A model generated the notes under the pieces. The model ran no database searches and was not told the DNA's origin. It saw only the letters and a list, made by a program, of their open reading frames with translations. The position numbers were made by a program, and so were the translations under genes. 64,000 nucleotides of DNA from Yoonia sp035117555 (GTDB lineage: Bacteria; Pseudomonadota; Alphaproteobacteria; Rhodobacterales; Rhodobacteraceae): contig NZ_JAYKPK010000007.1 of the NCBI RefSeq assembly GCF_035117555.1, positions 62,001 to 126,000 of the forward strand. The letters are read 5' to 3'. Shown one piece after another: positions 34,384 through 43,139 of this stretch (position 1 is the first letter of the stretch; the number at the start of each line of letters is the position of its first letter).

Positions 34384-35130
34384 CTACAACCGGCCCGCGG
34401 CGATGATCCGTTGCAGGAAGGCCTGTGTGCGATCCTCTTGCGGATTGCCAAACAGGCGATCGGGCGTATCCTCCTCCAAGATCACACCGCCATCAAGGAA
34501 GGCAACACGGTCCGCACATTCGCGGGCAAAGCCCATTTCATGCGTGACGATCATCATTGTCATACCCTCGTCTTTCAAGCCCCGGATGATTGCCAGCACA
34601 TCGCCCACCAGTTCGGGGTCAAGCGCTGCGGTGATTTCATCCAGCAACAGCACATCGGGACGCGTCATCAGCGCACGCGCGATGGCCACGCGCTGTTGCT
34701 GTCCACCTGACAATTGTTCGGGATAGGCTGCGGCAAACCCGTCCATTCCAAACCGGGCCAGAACGTCGCGGCCACGATCCTCTGCCGCAGCCCGCAACTG
34801 TCCATGCACGCGGCGCGGCGCAAGCGTGATGTTATCCAGCACGTTCATATGCGGGAACAGGTTATAGGATTGAAACACAATCCCCGCGCGCTGTTGCAGC
34901 CCGGTCTTCCCAAAGCCGGGATCATCGACCGACACACCGTCCAGGCGGATCGTACCGTAATCATGTTCAACCAGCCGGTTGACGCAGCGCAGAAGCGTGG
35001 ATTTGCCTGACCCTGATGCGCCGATCAGACAGACCACCTCATGCGGGTTTACACGCAGGCTGACCCGGTCCAGCACCAGTTTGTCACCGAAATATTTCGT
35101 GACATTGTTGATATCGATCTTTGGGGTCAT
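34384..35130 (-). CDS. polar amino-acid ABC transporter, ATP-binding protein
   Basis: The 248-residue ATPase has Walker A LIGASGSGKST, Q-loop GIVFQSYNLFPHMNVLDN, signature LSGGQQQRVAIARAL, and Walker B VLLLDEITAALDPE, followed by IVTHEMGFARECADRV. It belongs to the GlnQ/HisP group. The usual DEPTSALDP is DEITAALDP here, a mild departure. It is one base from the permease gene and last in the operon. Confidence 0.95.
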   Translation of the reverse strand: MTPKIDINNVTKYFGDKLVLDRVSLRVNPHEVVCLIGASGSGKSTLLRCVNRLVEHDYGTIRLDGVSVDDPGFGKTGLQQRAGIVFQSYNLFPHMNVLDNITLAPRRVHGQLRAAAEDRGRDVLARFGMDGFAAAYPEQLSGGQQQRVAIARALMTRPDVLLLDEITAALDPELVGDVLAIIRGLKDEGMTMMIVTHEMGFARECADRVAFLDGGVILEEDTPDRLFGNPQEDRTQAFLQRIIAAGRL

Positions 35131-35131
35131 G

Positions 35132-36022
35132 TTAATCTGCTATTTGCAAGCGACGTTGGCGGTCACGCCGTGTCAGATAATCAGCCAATCGCGCCATTGG
35201 GACGGTCGCCAGCAGGAACAGACCTGCCGCCACGATCAGGGAGGAATAGTTGAATGTTGTCGCGGTATAAATCTGCGCCTCGCGCACCGCATCGCGCACG
35301 CCGATGACGGAGAGCAGGGCCACATCCTTTTGCAGCGCCACAACGATATTCATCAAAGCAGGCACGACATTGCGCAAAGCCTGCGGCAGGATCGCATAGC
35401 GCAGGGTTTGCCATTCACTCAGACCCAGGGATTTCGCCGCCGCCCTTTGCCCTTCATGCACCGCGTCAATGCCAGAGCGGTAAATTTCGGCGACATAAGC
35501 GGCATAGCTGAGCACCATTGCCACCGCGCCCCAGAACAGCCCCGAACTGGGCAGACCGGGCAGGTTCAGCGCCGGAATGCCAAAGCCGAACAGCAAAACC
35601 AGCAACAGGACCGGCACGCCCCGAAAAATGTCGATATAGATCATCACCATCAGCCGGAACGGCGCAAACCATGGCGCACGCAAAGCCCGCACCACCGCCA
35701 GCACTAACGCCCAGATGACGATGCAAGCCAGCACAATCAGCCAGACCTGCATGTTGACCCAGAAGCCCTGCAGCACCCGTGGAAAGGCTGCAATCATGGC
35801 GTCAATATTGAAGAACTGCAGTTTGATCCGCGGCCACGTTTCGGCCGAGGTGACAAACCACGCGATTGTGCCGAACACCACGACAACGCTCACCATGCCA
35901 ATCAGCGTTGGGATCATGGCCGTACGCCAGTCGAAACCCCGATTTGGCGGCGGCGGGGGTGGTCCCCGCCGCGCCTGATCTGGCACCGCGCGCCGATGCG
36001 CGGCCTTGGTCAGTTGGGTCAT
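35132..36022 (-). CDS. polar amino-acid ABC transporter, permease (HisM/GlnP type)
   Basis: The 296-residue protein has a proline-rich N-terminal tail (RRGPPPPPPNRG) and five or more membrane segments. The EAA-type coupling loop AAAKSLGLSEWQTLRYAILPQALRNVVPALMN is plain. It overlaps the binding-protein gene by four bases. A single permease is present, implying a homodimer, as in several amino-acid importers. Confidence 0.93.
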   Translation of the reverse strand: MTQLTKAAHRRAVPDQARRGPPPPPPNRGFDWRTAMIPTLIGMVSVVVVFGTIAWFVTSAETWPRIKLQFFNIDAMIAAFPRVLQGFWVNMQVWLIVLACIVIWALVLAVVRALRAPWFAPFRLMVMIYIDIFRGVPVLLLVLLFGFGIPALNLPGLPSSGLFWGAVAMVLSYAAYVAEIYRSGIDAVHEGQRAAAKSLGLSEWQTLRYAILPQALRNVVPALMNIVVALQKDVALLSVIGVRDAVREAQIYTATTFNYSSLIVAAGLFLLATVPMARLADYLTRRDRQRRLQIAD

Positions 36023-36864
36023 TCGCTGATAATCGGAAGGTCTGGATCAGCGACCAGATAGGTCGCCACCAGATCGTCGATGACACCGCGTGCGATCAGC
36101 GCGCCCAAAGCGGCATCCACAGGTTCCACCAGCGGGTTTTCGAACTGAAACAGCAAGCCGTGCCCGTTGTCATTCTCATCAGCGGGCAGCAGCGCCACGA
36201 TATCCGCCTCTGGCACCTGCACGGCGGTCATGAACAAGGCAGTCGGCAAAGCGGCCAATGTTGCATCAATCTGGCCCGACTGGAGCGCGAGAAACACATC
36301 AACCTGTTCATTGTAAATTGCCGCATCCTCGACCCCGAGGATATTGACCAGATAATCATTATCCGTCGTGCCGATGACTGCGCCCCAGCGCAAGTCCTGC
36401 AGATCGGCAAAGCTGGTGGCAGTCTCTGCCGCTGTTCCGGGCAAGGCAATCACTGCCTTGTCGGGCTGGAAATAAACCTGGCTGAAGCTGACCACCTGCG
36501 AGCGTGCTTCGGTCACCGAAATCTGCTGAATCGCAAAGTCATAAGGCTTCGCCCCCGGCGCAATTGTTTGATCAAAGGTCTGGGCGACCCAGACGACCTG
36601 ATCGGGGGTGAAACCCATTTCTTCGGCAAGGGCATAGACCAGCCCGTTTTCAAACCCTTCACCACCGGCAGGGTCATTGTTCAGCATCCACGGCGGATAG
36701 ACCGGATCGCCGGTGCCCACGGTCAGAACGCCGGGGGTGACCAGCCTGTCATCCATTGTGGAAAAGTCCTGCGCGCCCGCCAAAACCGGCAGCGTGGCGG
36801 CCACCGCTCCTCCTATCAGCGCAAACACGCCCCGGCGTGTCGCACCCATACAATTCCCAATCAT
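36019..36864 (-). CDS. amino-acid ABC transporter substrate-binding protein
   Basis: The 281-residue periplasmic protein is of the SBP_bac_3 family: LTVGTGDPVYPPWMLNNDP, GFENGLVYALAEEMGFTPDQV, YDFAIQQISVTEARSQVVSFSQVYF. The signal peptide contains TRRGVFALIGGAVAATLPVLAGAQ and may use the Tat route. The ATG at 36864 follows GAAGGA by six bases; in-frame codons up to 36948 were rejected as lacking a ribosome site. The aspartate of the usual Arg/Asp amino-acid clamp cannot be assigned safely, so the ligand stays unknown. Confidence 0.92.
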   Translation of the reverse strand: MIGNCMGATRRGVFALIGGAVAATLPVLAGAQDFSTMDDRLVTPGVLTVGTGDPVYPPWMLNNDPAGGEGFENGLVYALAEEMGFTPDQVVWVAQTFDQTIAPGAKPYDFAIQQISVTEARSQVVSFSQVYFQPDKAVIALPGTAAETATSFADLQDLRWGAVIGTTDNDYLVNILGVEDAAIYNEQVDVFLALQSGQIDATLAALPTALFMTAVQVPEADIVALLPADENDNGHGLLFQFENPLVEPVDAALGALIARGVIDDLVATYLVADPDLPIISE

Positions 36865-36943
36865 CTGCAATCCTTCCATATGAAACCACCTGCCCCGCCA
36901 ATTGTGCGATTCCTCAAATTCGCTTGCCTGCCCGTTCGGGTCA

Positions 36944-36957
36944 AGCACCTAGGTGCT
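36944..36957. promoter_or_regulatory. 14-bp perfect palindrome AGCACCTAGGTGCT
   Basis: It lies 80 bp before the amino-acid binding-protein gene and 135 bp before the divergent BLUF gene. A perfect palindrome in a divergent promoter region suggests an operator; the regulator is unknown. Confidence 0.4.
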
Positions 36958-37091
36958 GCGGCGCAGCGGGTGTAAGAAAGCCAATACCGGTCTCAGCACA
37001 ACCGCACTGGTCACTTCACCTGAAACGCCTATGCTTGCAACAAATGACCCTGACGGTCATCCGTAGCCAACGGCAAGACAGGACCATAACC

Positions 37092-37496
37092 ATGAGCGTT
37101 TTTCGCGCGATCTACACATCGATCCCATTCGGATTTGACGAAAGCATCCTGAACGGCATTCTGGTGCAGGCGCGCCGCGCGAATGCGCGGGACGGTATCA
37201 CCGGGGCGCTGATTTGTCGGGCGGATATCTATCTGCAATGGCTCGAAGGTCCCGAAGACAACGTGCGCGACACGATTGCCCGGATCAAACGCGATGATCG
37301 CCATCTTGAAGTCCAAGTGCACGTTGCCGAGATCGCGGCAGAGCGGGTTTTCGGCGATTGGGCCATGCTGCACGATCCTGCGCAAACTTGGATCTGGTCG
37401 CAGGCCGAGATTGCAGATGGCGCGATTGAGCGCGCGACGCCGCAAGAAGTGACGGCCTTCTTCCTGCGTCTGGACGACGCTGCGACACCGACCTAG
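37092..37496 (+). CDS. BLUF-domain blue-light sensor (single domain)
   Basis: The 134-residue protein is a BLUF photoreceptor binding FAD. The four functional residues of AppA/BlrB-type domains align: Tyr8 (RAIYTS), Asn31 (RRANARDGITGAL), Gln49 (YLQWLEG) and Trp90 (FGDWAML). Residues 1-95 form the domain and about 40 residues of helical tail follow, so output must be through a partner protein. The frame is open upstream to 36756 but that part is low-quality and crosses a promoter. It is divergent from the amino-acid ABC operon; its stop overlaps the convergent pseudogene by four bases. Confidence 0.9.
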   Translation: MSVFRAIYTSIPFGFDESILNGILVQARRANARDGITGALICRADIYLQWLEGPEDNVRDTIARIKRDDRHLEVQVHVAEIAAERVFGDWAMLHDPAQTWIWSQAEIADGAIERATPQEVTAFFLRLDDAATPT

Positions 37497-37896
37497 CGGC
37501 AGGCTTTGCCCCGCGACATTTCTCCCATAGGATCTTCGCCCAATACAATCGCGCGCGCATGGGCGGTGCGTTTTGTCGCAGCCGCTGTTAACCGACCGTC
37601 GGTTGCGCGCGCGGCTGTTGTGATCCGGCCGATACTGCCTGCGGGCACGCGGGTGACGATATGCCCTGCGGCTTCCAAGGCGACCAGCGTCGCCTCTGGC
37701 AGGTTGGTTTCAACGACCACGCCGCCCGGTTGCCGCGATCTGGGGTAGAAAGAGGCGGGCATATGCGTCGTATGAAACATCGGCGCGCGCGGGCTTGCTC
37801 GGAGGAACATTTGCGGTACCGGCGCAGAGCCTCAGCATCGATCGCGGCATCACTGTCACCCGCCAAGGCCATTCCGGGCGATGCCGGACAAGCGGC
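37493..37896 (-). pseudogene. gamma-glutamyltransferase C-terminal remnant
   Basis: The minus strand encodes APMFHTTHMPASFYPRSRQP and on to a long GGVVVETNLPEATLVALEAAGH stretch, which follows the pattern at the end of gamma-glutamyltransferases (DAPRFHTTHMPSSFYPR). The upstream part is interrupted: the frame before it has a TGA, and similarity seems to shift frame (MALAGDSDAAIDAEA in another frame). The N-terminal catalytic half is absent; instead another gene ends at 37897. I read it as a decayed gene tail. A short live gene is less likely. Confidence 0.5.
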
Positions 37897-38622
37897 TTAT
37901 TGGACCAGGCGCGCAACAAACGGTGTCTGTGTCTTGCACTGCATGCCCGCCAGCACTGCATTGACCGCTGCATCGCCTGCCGTGGATGAAATGCTGTAGT
38001 CAAAGACGCTTCGGCCCTGCACTTCCGTCGGGCTGACAAGGGTGACCGTCCAGATCACGCTGGCAGCACTGGCGCCTTCGCTGCCGCTCAGCGCTTCGTC
38101 CGCCAACACACCGCGCCAGCTGCGCGCACCGGTGCTGGACCAACGGACCATGCCAGCCGCCTCTGACATCAGCTTGTCCGGATGAAAGCTGCCATCCCAG
38201 TTGATCTGCCGTGTTCCGCCCTGCATCGGTGGCGGGCCACCCATCCCCGCCAAAAGCGGGCAGGCAGACGCGTCAGTGGCACCCGCGGTCATCCGCCACA
38301 GACCGTCCTGCGGCACGATCTCGTCGAACAATTGCAACGGGCAATTGCCCGGTCCCCCATAGAGCAAGTCAAGATCAGCCGGGGCCATCGCGCTCCACCC
38401 CAATTTGCCGTCAGGCGTGCGGACCAGCAGTTTGTCCTCGGCCCCGTCGGGAATGGCGACCGGGACTGTGGCGGCGACTTCTTCCAGCGTCAGGTTGCTG
38501 ACCTGACAGGTGCAGCCGCTTTCCGTGCAGGTCGCGATCTGGATTTTCTGCCCGGTCTGGGCCATTGCCCCAAAAGTTGAAGCGGCCAGTAAGGCGCAAG
38601 TGGTGATCAGATAGTAGCGCAT
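37897..38622 (-). CDS. secreted protein of unknown function, VWA cluster
   Basis: The 241-residue protein has a signal peptide (MRYYLITTCALLAASTFGAMAQ) and a mature part with about seven cysteines (TCTESGCTCQVSN near the start), pointing to periplasmic disulfides. I recognise no family. It lies three bases downstream of the 1139-residue VWA gene, so they are co-transcribed and probably functionally linked at the cell envelope. Confidence 0.8.
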   Translation of the reverse strand: MRYYLITTCALLAASTFGAMAQTGQKIQIATCTESGCTCQVSNLTLEEVAATVPVAIPDGAEDKLLVRTPDGKLGWSAMAPADLDLLYGGPGNCPLQLFDEIVPQDGLWRMTAGATDASACPLLAGMGGPPPMQGGTRQINWDGSFHPDKLMSEAAGMVRWSSTGARSWRGVLADEALSGSEGASAASVIWTVTLVSPTEVQGRSVFDYSISSTAGDAAVNAVLAGMQCKTQTPFVARLVQ

Positions 38623-38625
38623 GCT

Positions 38626-41600
38626 TTACTCCGTATTTGCGGGGGCCAGCAGAAGGTCGAGCAATTGGTCAGTGCTCATTCCTTCCGGGGTGATTTCGAT
38701 AAAGCTCGGGTCGGTCGGGGTCTCTGTCGGGCTTTGCGCCGCCGCTGTCGCCCCCTGCACGATGGCGTCAGCCATGAAGCCACCGCCATCGGCCAGTTGC
38801 ATCGGTGCAAAGACCACCGGGGCCGGGCAATCGCGGGTCACGTTGCCATCACCTTCGAAATAGCGGCATTGCGGCGTGGCAAAATCCAGCGTGATGCTGT
38901 CGCAGCGTGCCATCAACATCAGGTCGGCGGTGCTTTGCCCGGTGCTGCCAAAAGACTGGATTTCCAACACCAAAGGCACTTCGGCATCCACAATGCTGCG
39001 CAGATCCCGGTCATTGGACGTGGCTGTGACCGGCGCGATCATCCGATAATTCTCGCTTTCCGGCCCAGTCAAATCGGCAGAAATGAAACATCCCGTCTCG
39101 AACTGGGTGCGGCCTGTCGGGGTGACGGTGATCTCGGTAGCTCCAGCCTGCACGGCAACCGCCTCGAATTCCGTGCCGCCGAACATTTCACTGTTGAGGT
39201 CGAGAAACCGGACTTCGTAGACACCGGGCTGGTCGGGCACCGGCAGGACCTGATCCTGTCCGTCCTGCATCCTTGCGCCATCAATCGAAAACAGCGCCGG
39301 GCCGTCGCGATCATATGCGTCATGCACGGCGATTGTTCCGCGGAACCCATCGGGTGCCGTCAGCATGACCGGGAAATAGCCACCCGTTCCGGCGATGATC
39401 GGATCATCGGGCAGGTCAAGTGAGACCTCCTCCGCAAGGTAAACCGGGGCGAGTGTCACAATCTGCGCCATATTCCCCGGTGTGACACTGACATTGCGGT
39501 TGCGGTAATCACGGCCGCCAAAGCTGGCACGGATGTCATAGACATTGCCGACACCCAGCGGATAATCCTCCAGCGAGATCGCGCCAAGGAAGCGCTGGCC
39601 ACCCTGATGGCGCGCGTCCTCGCCTGCGACCAGAATGATTTCCAACTCATATGTCGCATCACGCGGCACGCCGGGCAAGGTCAGGCTGATCGGCCTTTCC
39701 TGTGCCCTCGCGACCGGCTGACCGCGTTCCATCAAAGGGGCGATCATGCTGGCGGTCAGCGCCGTCGTGATATCGGCATCGGCGAAATGACACAGCACGC
39801 CAAGGTCTTTGGTATCGTAACAAGGGCCATTGCTGTCCAGCCATTGACGCGGGTTCAGGCGCAATTCCTGACCGTCCGGGCTGTAAATTGACATGCTCGG
39901 CACATCCATTTCTGTCGGCGTGGCCGATGCGGCCTGGAACTGCGGTGCTGTCAGGCTCCACCCCTGCGGCAGCGGCACGGTCACGCCGCTGGCCGGATCG
40001 GTCCAGGAACAGACCGATTCCGCGCAGGCAAAGACAGTCTCACCATCTTGCGGCAAAGCCCCGTGATCCTCTGGCCCGGGACCGTAGAGCTGATCCTGCA
40101 TCTTTGCCAATGACGGCAGCGGCTGGGCTGTGGGCCAGAAAATCACCGGGATGCTGTTCGGGCCCGCCGCCATCGTGCCAGAGAAACCATCGGCATAGGG
40201 CGCAAGCGAGACAACAAAAGGATCAGGTGCCACTGCGGGCAAGGCGAAGGTGATGAACAGATAGCCGTCTTCCTCGGTCACGCTGTCCAAGGCGGCTTCG
40301 GTGCCCGGGGCACCGGTCATCAATGCCGAAGGGGTAAATGTGCCGCTGTAGCCCGTGCCGGTGCCGTTGATCCCCAGCGTCACATCGACCATCGTCATCG
40401 GCTCTGTCGGGGCATCTGCCGGCGCGTCACGCGGGGCGACTGCCAGCACGCGCCACGGGCCTTCCAGCCCCAATGCGCCATGATCTTCTTCACCGCTGGC
40501 GTTGATCTGGACGGTGAAATCATTCGCCTGCCCAGGAAAGATCGCGACATCGGCTGACAGCGTCACTTCACCCGGCGCATAGGCCGTGACGCGCCAATTG
40601 CCGGGCTCGAATGTACCGGAAATGACCGGGCCGGTGTCCATCGGCGCCCAGGCCTCAGGCGACATATCGGTATCCAGCGGCACCGCGTCCCATGTCACAT
40701 CCGATTGTGGCACATCAGGCGGCAGGCGGAAGGTGGCGGGGACAGCGGCGATATCGTCCTGCGTCGGGGCACCCCGCGCCGTAGCTGCCTGTGCAGCCAG
40801 GTCATCGGTCGTTGTCAAATCCGCGTCCTCGAACTGGATACCGACACCAAAGCGGCGCGAGAACATGATCTCTCTCGCTGATGCATTGAGGTATCGAATC
40901 TCGTATTCGCCCGGTTCTGCTGGGACGCGCATTGTCACCAGACCGTTCTTGGCCAGCGCATAGTCCCACCCGATCCGGCGGAAATCATCCACGGGTTGGT
41001 CGATTTCCGCCAAGACGACGCGCTCGCCGAGCTGGCTGGGTGCCCGAAACGTAAAGTCGACGCGCGTGCCCGGTTCGACCGACCCGATCGGGTCGAACCC
41101 CATGGCGGGGGGCACCACCTCGACTGGCTGCCGCGCTATGACGCCAAGACCAGCCGAACTGCGGATGATCAGGTCATACATGCCGGGTTCGGCGGGTGCA
41201 GTCCGGCTGACAGGATTGCGCGGATTGAGATCCTGACCGATGTTGATCGGCCCGAATGACGCTGACGAGTTGGCGCCATCCGCGCCTTGCGGAACAAAGC
41301 CAAGGAAATCCGTCTGGCCGGCTTCGCCGGTCCAACGGATCGAATAGGTAAATCCGGCCTCGGCCTTTTCACCTATATCGAACGCGGCTGCGGGGGGCGT
41401 GGGTTCAGGCAATACTTCAGGCTCAGGCACAACCGCGCTGACCTGCTGCAAAGCATTGGCCAGTTCCGCGCCGGAATTGGTCTGGAACAGCATCCCGCCA
41501 GTCTGGTCGGTGATACAGGACAAAGCCTCGACCTCGACAGCACTCAGCCCGAAACCGACGACATGGGCGCGGATGTCGATACCTTCGGCAGCAAGGCTGG

Positions 41601-42045
41601 CAGCCAATGCGCAGGGATCGCCTTCACAATTTTCCAAGCCATCGGTGACAAGGATGATATCCGCTGCCTCTGCCGATGGTGGGATCTGGTCGCGCGCCAT
41701 GGCAAGACTGTCGGTCAAGGGCGTCATGCCGCGCGGCATCAGCGCGCGCAGGCGGCTTTCCAGTGACCCGACATCGCCCTGGCCCATCGGCGTGACCACT
41801 TCGATATCACGACAATCGCCGCGCCGGTTATGGCCATAGGCGATGACCGACAAAGGGACCGCGCTGTCACGGCTGCCGAAATAATCGCCCATCACGTCGC
41901 GGGCGACCTCGATCCGGGTCAGGTCGCCTTCAACCCGGTTCCACATCGATCCGGATGCATCGAAAACAAGCACCGCAACGCGGTCCGCCATGACAGGGGC
42001 GGCAGAGAGCATCAGCGCGGCAAAGGCAGGAATCAGTCGGGTCAT
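38626..42045 (-). CDS. large secreted von Willebrand factor A domain protein
   Basis: The 1139-residue protein has a Sec signal (MTRLIPAFAALMLSAAPVMA). The VWA domain occupies about residues 21-210 with a complete MIDAS: DASGS at 29-33, the Thr of RGMTPLTDSLA and Asp of LVTDGLEN. After a proline-rich linker come several beta-sandwich-like repeats (for example AGQTDFLGFVPQGADGANS, FRAPSQLGERVVL, EPGEYEIRYLN), typical of extracellular adhesion or sensing modules, and a late stretch PLPQGWSLTAPQFQA. No membrane anchor is seen at the C-terminus. Metal-dependent binding of a partner is likely; the partner may be one of the membrane proteins encoded upstream. Confidence 0.85.
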   Translation of the reverse strand: MTRLIPAFAALMLSAAPVMADRVAVLVFDASGSMWNRVEGDLTRIEVARDVMGDYFGSRDSAVPLSVIAYGHNRRGDCRDIEVVTPMGQGDVGSLESRLRALMPRGMTPLTDSLAMARDQIPPSAEAADIILVTDGLENCEGDPCALAASLAAEGIDIRAHVVGFGLSAVEVEALSCITDQTGGMLFQTNSGAELANALQQVSAVVPEPEVLPEPTPPAAAFDIGEKAEAGFTYSIRWTGEAGQTDFLGFVPQGADGANSSASFGPINIGQDLNPRNPVSRTAPAEPGMYDLIIRSSAGLGVIARQPVEVVPPAMGFDPIGSVEPGTRVDFTFRAPSQLGERVVLAEIDQPVDDFRRIGWDYALAKNGLVTMRVPAEPGEYEIRYLNASAREIMFSRRFGVGIQFEDADLTTTDDLAAQAATARGAPTQDDIAAVPATFRLPPDVPQSDVTWDAVPLDTDMSPEAWAPMDTGPVISGTFEPGNWRVTAYAPGEVTLSADVAIFPGQANDFTVQINASGEEDHGALGLEGPWRVLAVAPRDAPADAPTEPMTMVDVTLGINGTGTGYSGTFTPSALMTGAPGTEAALDSVTEEDGYLFITFALPAVAPDPFVVSLAPYADGFSGTMAAGPNSIPVIFWPTAQPLPSLAKMQDQLYGPGPEDHGALPQDGETVFACAESVCSWTDPASGVTVPLPQGWSLTAPQFQAASATPTEMDVPSMSIYSPDGQELRLNPRQWLDSNGPCYDTKDLGVLCHFADADITTALTASMIAPLMERGQPVARAQERPISLTLPGVPRDATYELEIILVAGEDARHQGGQRFLGAISLEDYPLGVGNVYDIRASFGGRDYRNRNVSVTPGNMAQIVTLAPVYLAEEVSLDLPDDPIIAGTGGYFPVMLTAPDGFRGTIAVHDAYDRDGPALFSIDGARMQDGQDQVLPVPDQPGVYEVRFLDLNSEMFGGTEFEAVAVQAGATEITVTPTGRTQFETGCFISADLTGPESENYRMIAPVTATSNDRDLRSIVDAEVPLVLEIQSFGSTGQSTADLMLMARCDSITLDFATPQCRYFEGDGNVTRDCPAPVVFAPMQLADGGGFMADAIVQGATAAAQSPTETPTDPSFIEITPEGMSTDQLLDLLLAPANTE

Positions 42046-43139
42046 GTGATATCTCCAAGAGGAAACGACAGGGCGGCGTTCAGATAGCCGTTGAGGATGG
42101 CAAGATCGGATGCAAAGGCGGGGATCAGCACGTCAGGGTCGAGCTTTTCCCAATAAGGTGGCGGCTCGAACGCGCCGTCGAACATGGACAAGGGCGTCAG
42201 CACGACCAGCTTGACGGGCAGGATCACCACCCATGGGCGCAACCCGCTGCCTGCGGGTACCTCGGTCAGGCCCGTTGGACCACAACGCGCCTCTGCCTCA
42301 AGCCGGGCGAAGCCCGCGCGCAAGCCAGGTGTCACGCGCGATATGTCGCCAGACACGGCATAGCATTCGTCGAAATCGCGATCCCCTGTGGGCTGGCTAC
42401 GGTCCCGGTGCATCAATTTCTGCGCCACCTTCGAGATGATCGACGCATCCTTTGCCATGATCGTCGTGGTGGTGCCGGATTCTGCGGTTTCGGGCAGAGC
42501 CACTTCGACCATCACAAAGGTCAGTCCGCCGCCCTGTTTTTCCTTGTACCGTCTTTCCCGACCGAACATCAGCCCGATCCGGCTCACGACGATGATGCGC
42601 CCGTCGCGCTGGCCGGTCAGACACAGATCGACCGTGACCTTGCGGATATGCGAAAAGAGCTTGAGTTCGTCCAGCTCCTCGGTTCCGATGACGGGCGAAG
42701 GATCGACCTGAAAACCCATCAAATGGCGCGCCAGCGCATCTACGATCTCATGTCTTGTGACCCTGCGCGGTTCATCCATCGCCCTGCCGAACAGAAGGAT
42801 CAGCGCACTGGCCGCGAAAAGCGCTGCCAGAAAGAGGCCCAGCAGGATATCGCCGGAGATACCCCAGCCCAGCACCAGCCCGACCAGCGCCGCAGCCGGC
42901 AGCACGCGTTTCAGCAGGAAATGATCGGCCCGGTCGGCATGCGCCGCGCGATCCCGGTCGAGGCTTGCCATGACCGGCGCAAGCTGCGCCCGGAGCACGT
43001 CAAGATCATCCCCCGGCAGCGCTGCCGCGATCGGACGCGGTTCATAGGCCTCGCCAAACTGCATCCCGCGATGGAAGCACGTGTAGCGGCCGAGCGTGCG
43101 GACGATGCTGAAACCGCGCGATTGAGGCGCCAAGGTCAT
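42042..43139 (-). CDS. membrane protein of unknown function (DUF3137-like), VWA cluster
   Basis: The 365-residue protein starts at an ATG overlapping the previous stop. It has two membrane segments (roughly residues 72-105, VLPAAALVGLVLGWGISG and LFLAALFAASALILLFG) and a large soluble C-terminal domain. The layout resembles DUF3137-type proteins, but I give that only as a possibility. The gene overlaps the VWA gene by four bases. It likely couples the cytoplasm or inner membrane to the exported VWA protein. Confidence 0.75.
   Translation of the reverse strand: MTLAPQSRGFSIVRTLGRYTCFHRGMQFGEAYEPRPIAAALPGDDLDVLRAQLAPVMASLDRDRAAHADRADHFLLKRVLPAAALVGLVLGWGISGDILLGLFLAALFAASALILLFGRAMDEPRRVTRHEIVDALARHLMGFQVDPSPVIGTEELDELKLFSHIRKVTVDLCLTGQRDGRIIVVSRIGLMFGRERRYKEKQGGGLTFVMVEVALPETAESGTTTTIMAKDASIISKVAQKLMHRDRSQPTGDRDFDECYAVSGDISRVTPGLRAGFARLEAEARCGPTGLTEVPAGSGLRPWVVILPVKLVVLTPLSMFDGAFEPPPYWEKLDPDVLIPAFASDLAILNGYLNAALSFPLGDIT

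Noticed and set aside
36756..37091. N-terminal extension of the BLUF gene
   Set aside because: The extra 112 residues have no protein character and cover the divergent promoter region; the BLUF domain starts at the ATG at 37092.
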